Below, one piece after another: positions 58,552 to 64,000 of a stretch of DNA of 64,000 nt. Position 1 is the first letter of the stretch; every line of letters starts with the position of its first letter. The notes beneath the pieces were generated by a model. That model saw nothing but the letters and a program-made list of their open reading frames with translations, did not search any database and was not told the origin of the DNA. Source of the stretch: Leucobacter sp. Psy1 (GTDB taxonomy: Bacteria > Actinomycetota > Actinomycetes > Actinomycetales > Microbacteriaceae); assembly GCF_020096995.1 (NCBI RefSeq), contig NZ_CP083692.1, positions 806,001 through 870,000 of the forward strand, in the 5' to 3' direction. The translations under genes were made by a program, and so were the position numbers.

Positions 58552-59399
58552 TGCTCACCCCGCACCTGATCGAGGCCGGGGTGCGCGCCGCGCTCGCCGA
58601 GGACGCCCCGTGGGGCGACCTGACCGCCGAGCTCGCGATCCCCGCACATGCCCAACTCACCGCGCGCTTCGTCGCCCGTGAGCGCGGGGTCTTCGCCGGT
58701 GGGGAGGTGCTGCGCGCCGCCTTCGCGCAGACCGACCCGCGGATTGCGGTGTCGGTGCTCGTCGCCGAGGGGTCCGCGTTCGAGGCGGGTGACGTGCTCG
58801 CCGAGATCGCCGGGCCTGCCCGCGGCGTGCTCACGGGGGAGCGGGTCGCCCTGAACTTCACGCAGCGCCTCAGTGGCATCGCGACGCTGACCGCCGAGTA
58901 CGTCGCCGCGGTCGCCGGGACCCGCGCCCGCATTGCCGACACCCGCAAGACGACGCCGGGGCTCCGCGCATTCGAGAAGCACGCGGTGCGTGCGGGTGGG
59001 GGAACGAACCACCGGTTCGGGCTCTCCGACGCGATCATGGTGAAAGACAACCACCTGGCCGCGCTCGGCGCCGTCGACGCCGCGACCACGACCGCCGCGT
59101 TGCGGGGCCTGCGGGAGCGGGCCGGGCACACGACCGCGATCATCGTCGAGGTGGATCGCCTCGATCAGATCGAGCCGGTGCTCGAAGCGGGAGTGACCGG
59201 GATCCTGCTCGACAACTTCTCCATCGAGGATCTCGCGGAGGGAGTTCGCCGCGTCGAAGGGCGCGCCGTGTGCGAGGCGAGCGGGGGAGTGTCGCTCGAC
59301 ACCGTCGGCGCGATCGCCCGCACCGGGGTCGACGTGATCTCCGTCGGCCGGCTCACGCACGGCGCCCGCGCACTTGACCTCGGACTCGATGCCGTGTGA
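58551..59399 (+). CDS. nadC: Nicotinate-nucleotide pyrophosphorylase (carboxylating)
   Basis: A 282-residue enzyme that converts quinolinate and PRPP to nicotinate mononucleotide, CO2 and pyrophosphate. Landmarks: LAEDAPWGDLTAELAIPAHA, VALNFTQRLSGIATLTAEYV, IADTRKTTPGLRAFEKHAVR, GGGTNHRFGLSDAIMVKDNH, IIVEVDRLDQIEPVLEAGVT, ILLDNFSIEDLAEGVR and EASGGVSLDTVGAIARTGVD. All substrate-binding Arg, Lys and His residues of the family appear to be present. ATG 58551 overlaps the nadB stop; a TTG one codon earlier is unlikely. Its end overlaps the following cysteine desulfurase gene (GTGA). Confidence 0.96.
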   Translation: MLTPHLIEAGVRAALAEDAPWGDLTAELAIPAHAQLTARFVARERGVFAGGEVLRAAFAQTDPRIAVSVLVAEGSAFEAGDVLAEIAGPARGVLTGERVALNFTQRLSGIATLTAEYVAAVAGTRARIADTRKTTPGLRAFEKHAVRAGGGTNHRFGLSDAIMVKDNHLAALGAVDAATTTAALRGLRERAGHTTAIIVEVDRLDQIEPVLEAGVTGILLDNFSIEDLAEGVRRVEGRAVCEASGGVSLDTVGAIARTGVDVISVGRLTHGARALDLGLDAV

Positions 59400-60586
59400 G
59401 TACTGGTCTGTTTCCTGCGTACCTGGATGCGTCGGCGACCGCTCCGCTGCGACCCGAAGCGCGTGAGGCGATGCTCGCCGTCTGGGACGGCGGGCCCGGC
59501 AACGCGTCGAGCGTGCACTCCTTCGGGCACCGTGCACGGACCGTCGTCGATGAATCACGGGCGGCGCTCGCCGCAGCGTTCGGCGTGCGACCCAGTGAGA
59601 TCGTCTTCACCTCCGGCGGCACCGAGGCCAACAACCTCGCGGTGATCGGTGCGGCGCTGGCGCGGCCGCGCGGGCGGCACATCGTGACCACGCCGCTGGA
59701 ACACCCGTCGGTGTTGGAATCTTGCAGGTTTCTTGAGCGGGTGCACGGGTTCGAGGTGTCGCTCGTGCCGGCGGATGGTTCTGGTCTGGTCTCTGTCGCC
59801 GATGCGGTGTCGCTGGTGCGCCCGGACACGACGCTCGTCTCTATCGGCCTCGCCAATGCCGAGATCGGGACGGTGCAGCCGGTGGGGGAGATCCCTGCAG
59901 CGTTGGCGTCTGCGTTCCCCGGCACCGGTGCTGTTCCCGGCGACCGGCCGCTGTTCCACATTGACGCCGTGCAGGCGGCGGCATCGCTCCCGGTGTCGCT
60001 GGCTAAAGGTGCGTGGCCGGGTGCTGGGGTCGACCTGATGACCGTGGCCGCGCACAAGTTCGGCGGCCCCCAGGGGGTCGGGGCGCTGATCGTACGTCGC
60101 GGGATTCCGCTCGAGCCCCTGTTGCACGGTGGTGGGCAGGAGCGCGGGGCGCGATCCGGAACGGAGAACGTGGCCGGCATCGCCGGCTTCGCCGCGGCCG
60201 TGACTGCCCTGCACCGGGATGGCGTGGGCACGCGGGCGGTCGCGCTCGCATCGAGTCGCGATGCGCTGGTAGGGAGAATGCTCGCCCGCGTGCGGGGGGC
60301 GCAGCTCACCGGTCACCCGTCGGAGCGCCTGCCGGGGCACGCGTCGTTCGTCATCGCGGGGGTGAGCGGAGAGTCCGTGCTCGTCGCGCTCGACGCGGCG
60401 GGCTTCGCGGTGTCGTCGGGATCGGCGTGCGCGGCGGGATCCGACGAGCCGTCGCCGGTGCTGATAGCGATTGGCGTCGATCCTGATGTGGCGCGGACGG
60501 CGATCCGGTTCTCGCTGTCGGCGCCCCTGGATCTGTCGGTTCTGGATCGCCTCGTCGATATCGTGGCGCGCGAGGTGGGGGAGTGA
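59396..60586 (+). CDS. Cysteine desulfurase (NifS/IscS-like) in the nad operon
   Basis: A 396-residue PLP enzyme that removes sulfur from cysteine. It shows AYLDASATAPLRPEAREAML, GNASSVHSFGHRARTVVDES, IVFTSGGTEANNLAVIGAAL, TTPLEHPSVLESCRF, HIDAVQAAASLPVS, the PLP lysine in TVAAHKFGGPQGVGALIV, and the catalytic cysteine in VSSGSACAAGSDEPSPVLIA. GTG 59396 overlaps the nadC stop, so it is the last gene of the NrtR operon. The obvious role is supplying sulfur for the oxygen-sensitive 4Fe-4S cluster of NadA. It is the second cysteine desulfurase in the window, the other being SufS at the left edge. Confidence 0.93.
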   Translation: MSTGLFPAYLDASATAPLRPEAREAMLAVWDGGPGNASSVHSFGHRARTVVDESRAALAAAFGVRPSEIVFTSGGTEANNLAVIGAALARPRGRHIVTTPLEHPSVLESCRFLERVHGFEVSLVPADGSGLVSVADAVSLVRPDTTLVSIGLANAEIGTVQPVGEIPAALASAFPGTGAVPGDRPLFHIDAVQAAASLPVSLAKGAWPGAGVDLMTVAAHKFGGPQGVGALIVRRGIPLEPLLHGGGQERGARSGTENVAGIAGFAAAVTALHRDGVGTRAVALASSRDALVGRMLARVRGAQLTGHPSERLPGHASFVIAGVSGESVLVALDAAGFAVSSGSACAAGSDEPSPVLIAIGVDPDVARTAIRFSLSAPLDLSVLDRLVDIVAREVGE

Positions 60587-60657
60587 GCGTGTGGCGTCCG
60601 GCTCACTGAGTGGGAATGCCTCTGTCTTTTCGGTGCGTTGTGGGCGAGGATGAGGTC

Positions 60658-61095
60658 ATGGGAGACGCACACGGACCGATCACGCATCTGGAGACGAGCG
60701 AGAGCTGGGAGCGGCTCCGATCGCAGCACCTCGGCCGAATTGTCACCCGCGTGGGTGACGTGGTCGATATCTTCCCCGTGAACTATGTGGTGGATGGGGA
60801 GTCGATCGTGTTCCGCACGGCCGAGGGGGGAAAGCTCGCGGAGCTCACCGTCAACGAGAACGTGCTGTTCGAGGTCGACGACTACGACGCGCTGCAGGCG
60901 TGGAGCGTCGTCGTGCGGGGGACGGCGCAGCGGCTCGAGCAGGGTGAGGAGATCGCGGACGCGGAGGACCTACCGCTGCGACCTATGGCCCCCACGCTGA
61001 AGACGAACTTCGTGCGCATCACCGCCACCGAGGTCACCGGCCGGCAGTTCGAACGCGGCCCCGAACCCAACCTCTTCGAGGTGCAACCGTACTGA
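60658..61095 (+). CDS. Pyridoxamine 5'-phosphate oxidase-like flavin-binding protein
   Basis: A 145-residue protein of the PNPOx-like split-barrel family. ITHLETSESWERLRSQHLGR, IVTRVGDVVDIFPVNYVVDG, ESIVFRTAEGGKLAELTVNE and VLFEVDDYDALQAWSVVVRG are typical of small FMN or F420-binding members, with FVRITATEVTGRQFERG as the last strand. It lacks the full PdxH active site, so vitamin B6 oxidation is unlikely. ATG 60658 follows GAGG; the frame reaches further upstream but without a ribosome site. It stands alone between the nad operon and tRNA-Pro. Confidence 0.85.
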   Translation: MGDAHGPITHLETSESWERLRSQHLGRIVTRVGDVVDIFPVNYVVDGESIVFRTAEGGKLAELTVNENVLFEVDDYDALQAWSVVVRGTAQRLEQGEEIADAEDLPLRPMAPTLKTNFVRITATEVTGRQFERGPEPNLFEVQPY

Positions 61096-61192
61096 TTCTC
61101 GGGTCCGATTTCGGCGTCGTGGCGCGGATTCGCGCGGGCGTCGGAATGTGACTAATATGGAGGGGTTGCCTCGGGAAGTTTCTGGGGCATCG

Positions 61193-61266
<74 letters not shown>

Positions 61267-61271
61267 CGAAA

Positions 61272-61306
61272 AAGCCCAGGTCAGATACTGTTTCTGACCT
61301 GGGCTT
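61272..61306. terminator. Terminator after tRNA-Pro
   Basis: Perfect 14-bp stem AAGCCCAGGTCAGA (61272-61285) with its complement at 61293-61306 and a seven-base loop. It starts six bases after the tRNA. Confidence 0.88.
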
Positions 61307-61441
61307 CGTCGTGTCCGGGACTGTTCGTCTTCGCCACCGGTGCCGTCCGAACTTTCCGCTTGCATCGCCTCCCGTGGTCGCCTCAAGCCGCCCTGGTTGA
61401 ACACCCGGGACCAAACCGGGACGAGAAGCCCATTTCCGGCC

Positions 61442-61783
61442 TCACAGGTCCCGATCGTCGCGACTACGCTTCGACTTCCCACGCCCCTCGCCAGACAACG
61501 GCTCGGGCCCCTCTGTCTGGGCGTCGAGGAACCGGTTGGCGAGCGCCCCGGCCTGGAAGATGTGATCGAGACCGGGGTGGAGGTAGCCCTTGGTCGTCTC
61601 GATCGACTTGTGGCCGAGGATCTTCTGGAGCACATGCAGCGAGATCCCTGCATCGGCCATCCAGGTCGCTCGCGTGTACCGCAGGCCGTGTCGAGACAAC
61701 TGCAGCAGCCTCATCTCGTTGACGAGCTCGTCCCACTTAGTAGCTCGGCTGACGTTCGCGGTCCTGCGCCGCGCAACCTGTTA
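61442..61783 (-). pseudogene. Truncated tyrosine recombinase (phage-type integrase)
   Basis: Only the C-terminal catalytic part remains. The reading frame shows SRHGLRYTRATWMADAGISL, HVLQKILGHKSIETTKGYLH and the short basic tail ending SKRSRDDRDL. These carry the second box of the family: HxLR, LGHxS and the nucleophile Tyr in GYLHP. The frame is closed by a stop codon at 61781-61783 just before QVARRRTANVSRATKW, so the N-terminal and most of the catalytic domain are lost. An ATG at 61714 could start a 90-residue peptide, but it would lack the first catalytic Arg. It points toward tRNA-Pro, the usual orientation for a tRNA-integrated element. Confidence 0.82.
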
Positions 61784-61984
61784 GTCAGAGCGGATCTGAT
61801 TAGTAGCAGACGATCGCAGAGTTACGAAATGCGTTTGGCATGTACTCTCCGAGCACTGCTACCAGGATGCGAGCCTTTGGTCGTGACGCACATGATTCCC
61901 GCCGGGGCCAAACACGTGGGGGAAAATGAGTCGAGAGGAGTCTCGCACCCTCTGCGGTCGCTGCCTCCCTGAACCTTCGGCACG

Positions 61985-63358
61985 GGCGCACGACATCATC
62001 GACACCTACTTCAACCACCACCGCATCCACAACGGCGACACCGACACCATCACCGACGCTGCCTATGCGGCGTGGCGAGCCGACACCCGGGCAGGGCGGG
62101 CGTCGATTCTGATCGCGGAGACGAACGAGACCGTCACCGCCCTGAACAACCGCGCCCGCGCCGACCTCATCATCGACGGCACCATCACCTCAGTGAAGGA
62201 GATCGAGCTGCACGACGGCAGCACCGCCTCCGCCGGCGACACCGTCGTCACTCGGCGTAACGACCGACGGCTCCGCAACCGGCACACCTGGGTCCGCAAC
62301 GGCGACCGCTGGCAGATCACCCACGTCCGAGACGACGGCTCCGTCACCATCCGACCCGTCGGGTGTCGGTTCGGTGGAGCGATCATCCTGCCTGCCGCCT
62401 ACGCCTCAGAATTCTTAGATCTCGGATACGCCGTCACCGCGCATAGGGCGCAGGGCGTCACCACCGACACCGCTCACACGGTTGTGACGGCGACGACGAC
62501 GCGAGAGAACTTCTACGTCGCCATGACCCGCGGACGCCACGCCAACCACGCCTACGTCGTCACCGACCAGCCCGACCACGATCACCAGCATCCGCACCCC
62601 AGCGACAACACGGACGCCACCGCGCGATCCGTGCTCTACAGGGTGCTTCAGCACGTCGGCGCCGAACCGTCAGCTCATGAGACCATCGCCGCCGAGCAGA
62701 AACGGTGGGGTTCGATCGCGCAGCTCGCGGCCGAATACGAAAAACCATCGCCCAAGCAGCCCAACACGACCGCTGGGCCGGGCTCCTTCGCGCATCTGGC
62801 CTCACCGACGAACAGACCGACGATGTCCTGACCTCAGACGCCTACGGGGCGCTGTCTGCTGAGCTTCGGCGAGCAGAAGCTAACCACCACAACATCGATG
62901 CTCTGCTCCCGCGCCTGATCCAGGCCCGGCCGCTCGGCGATGCCTACGACATCGCATCCGTCATTCACCACCGCGTTGAACGCGCCACCTCGCGTCCCGC
63001 CGGCTCCGGCCGAACCCGCCGTGCACCGCGTCTGATCGCCGGGCTCATCCCAGAGGCCACCGGCACCATGACAGAGGAGATGCGGCGCGCCCTCGATGAA
63101 CGACGCGTGCTCATCGAGCAACGAGCAGCTGTCTGCCTCGACACCGCGCTCGCCAGGGGAGAACCCTGGACCGACGCTTTGAGTACCCCACCCACGAGGC
63201 CTCGCGAGGCGTCGCTGTGGCGCCAGCATGCGATCGTGGTTGCCGCTTACCGAGACCGGTACTACATCAGGAGCAGCGCTCTCGGCGATGTAGTCGAGGA
63301 AGCTCAGAGGACGGACGAGGCTCGGGCTCGAACTGCCCTTAGTGAGCTGTCCACATGA
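61985..63358 (+). pseudogene. MobF/TraA-type conjugative relaxase, C-terminal remnant with frameshift
   Basis: The C-terminal helicase part of a large conjugative relaxase. The first segment, DTYFNHHRIHNGDTDTITDA, then SILIAETNETVTALNNRARA, DLGYAVTAHRAQGVTTDTAH (helicase motif with GDxV and TAHRAQG) and RENFYVAMTRGRHANHAYVV, runs in one frame to about 62740. The homology continues in another frame with TIAQAAQHDRWAGLLRASGL and RLIAGLIPEATGTMTEEMRR to the stop at 63358. The change of frame is at a run of five A bases (62740-62744), consistent with loss of one A. The relaxase catalytic domain and helicase Walker motifs upstream are missing. Intact homologues exceed 1,000 residues. Confidence 0.85.
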
Positions 63359-63487
63359 CAACAGCGTCCAGACGCGCGTCGCCTAGTTGCCGAGATCGGC
63401 TACGGGATCGTATAGAAGCTGACGCTCAGGAAGACTAGATCGGCTCCCTCGTAGCTCCGGATCAGTTCACTTCGTAGACTTGAGACT

Positions 63488-64000
63488 ATGTCAAAGCAGG
63501 TGAAGGACTCGGCGAAGCAAGATCGAAAGGGAATCGCTGCAGTGCAGAAAGTCGTGACGACCGACCTCGATTGGTTGTTCCGCGAGCAGCCGACCGATGA
63601 CTATGGCATTGACGCACAGTTTGAAGTCGTAGAGAGTAATGCTGCTACTGGGCGGTTGCTCGCCGCGCAGATCAAGTCCGGCCCGAGCTATTTTAGGAAT
63701 TCTCGTCCTGAAGGATGGTGGTTTTCGCTCGATCGCGACGACCTCGGCTATTGGCTTGAGCACGCCTTGCCTGTAATCGTCGTCATTTATGACCCAGATT
63801 CAGAGGCCGCTTACTGGCAGGCGGTTAATGATCGTACGGTCGTCACTGGCAGCCGAGGTGGAAAAAAGATCCTCATTCCTCAATCCCAACAGCTTGCTTC
63901 CATGTCGCGCCCAGAGCTGGCGCGAGTTGCGTCTGGAAAACCTGAGGAACTTCGGCTCCGACAGCTCCGCTTGGCTTTACCCTGGATGAATCTGCTGCGG
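63488..64000 (+). CDS. DUF4365-like protein, cut by the window end
   Basis: An open frame of at least 171 codons from ATG 63488 to the right edge. YGIDAQFEVVESNAATGRLL, AAQIKSGPSYF, GWWFSLDRDDLGYWLEHALP and VIVVIYDPDSEAAYWQAVND match the DUF4365 pattern, whose D-x(n)-QxK core is of the PD-(D/E)xK nuclease type (here Asp in GIDAQFEV and Gln-Ile-Lys in AAQIKSG). The segment is less G+C-rich than the core genes and uses more A/T-ending codons, suggesting horizontal acquisition. DUF4365 domains are common in genomic islands and defence loci as N-terminal modules of larger proteins; whatever follows lies outside. Confidence 0.75.
   Translation, partial: MSKQVKDSAKQDRKGIAAVQKVVTTDLDWLFREQPTDDYGIDAQFEVVESNAATGRLLAAQIKSGPSYFRNSRPEGWWFSLDRDDLGYWLEHALPVIVVIYDPDSEAAYWQAVNDRTVVTGSRGGKKILIPQSQQLASMSRPELARVASGKPEELRLRQLRLALPWMNLLR

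Noticed and set aside
62740-62744. Programmed -1 ribosomal frameshift in the relaxase
   Set aside because: The zero-frame heptamer around the A run is not of the X XXY YYZ slippery type, and the gene is already 5'-truncated.
61267-64000. Second copy of the tRNA-Pro 3' end (attR)
   Set aside because: I looked for a repeat of the T-arm and acceptor end downstream and found none in the window; the element's other end must lie outside or be lost.

Overview
The window is a chromosomal segment of a high-G+C actinobacterium. Codons are strongly biased to G or C in the third position, GTG starts are frequent, start/stop overlaps of the ATGA or GTGA type are common, and there is an NrtR-controlled nad operon, a Pro/Thr-linked VanY peptidase and tripartite tricarboxylate transporter genes. 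Gene content and style fit the Microbacteriaceae (a Leucobacter- or Microbacterium-like organism). That placement is inferred from recognised protein families, not from a marker-gene comparison.

Layout. 1-12.2 kb is mostly core: the start of a SufS-type cysteine desulfurase, an MFS exporter, a membrane-anchored DsbA-like protein, rsmI, a TetR/SDR/SnoaL-like cassette, a PlsC acyltransferase, an FKBP lipoprotein, and two MEP-pathway genes (dxr, ispG) flanking a site-2 protease and a VanY-like peptidase. 12.2-17.6 kb is a LysR-controlled tricarboxylate module (prpF, tctC and a fused tctA-tctB). 17.7-24.6 kb holds a LysE exporter, a short UvrA-like ATPase, a CPBP-like membrane protein, a PadR/HAAS pair and a remarkable 19-bp repeat array. 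24.7-27.8 kb holds a GntR regulator and leuA with a leucine-rich leader peptide, followed by a decayed acetyltransferase. 27.8-32.6 kb has a TetR/DHA2 exporter operon, an iron-type ABC binding lipoprotein and a Nudix-NYN-like fusion.

32.7-38.3 kb is a complete gluconate/idonate cluster (GntR, GntP permease, gluconate 5-dehydrogenase-like SDR, idonate 5-dehydrogenase-like MDR, FGGY kinase). 38.3-46.2 kb is the most unusual metabolic region: a GntR regulator divergent from a tightly coupled seven-gene operon with an argininosuccinate-lyase paralogue, a three-part polar amino-acid-type ABC transporter, two tandem polysaccharide-deacetylase-fold hydrolases and an MmgE/PrpD protein. It looks like a dedicated import and breakdown pathway for an unidentified N-substituted amino acid or dicarboxylate.

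46.2-52.6 kb is a cell-surface region: an ECF sigma factor fused to a zinc-finger anti-sigma-like, membrane-spanning and extracytoplasmic tail, translationally coupled to a His/Asp-rich secreted protein, then a roughly 1,080-residue wall-anchored protein with six related repeats and an LVNTG sorting signal. 52.8-54.8 kb has a second ECF sigma factor with a SnoaL-like tail, a DHFR-fold protein and a DUF4287 protein. 54.9-60.6 kb is nrtR-nadA-nadB-nadC-cysteine desulfurase behind a long palindromic operator. From 61.2 kb a tRNA-Pro(GGG) marks the edge of a decayed integrative element (truncated tyrosine integrase, truncated and frameshifted MobF relaxase). A DUF4365-like gene of different base composition runs off the right end.
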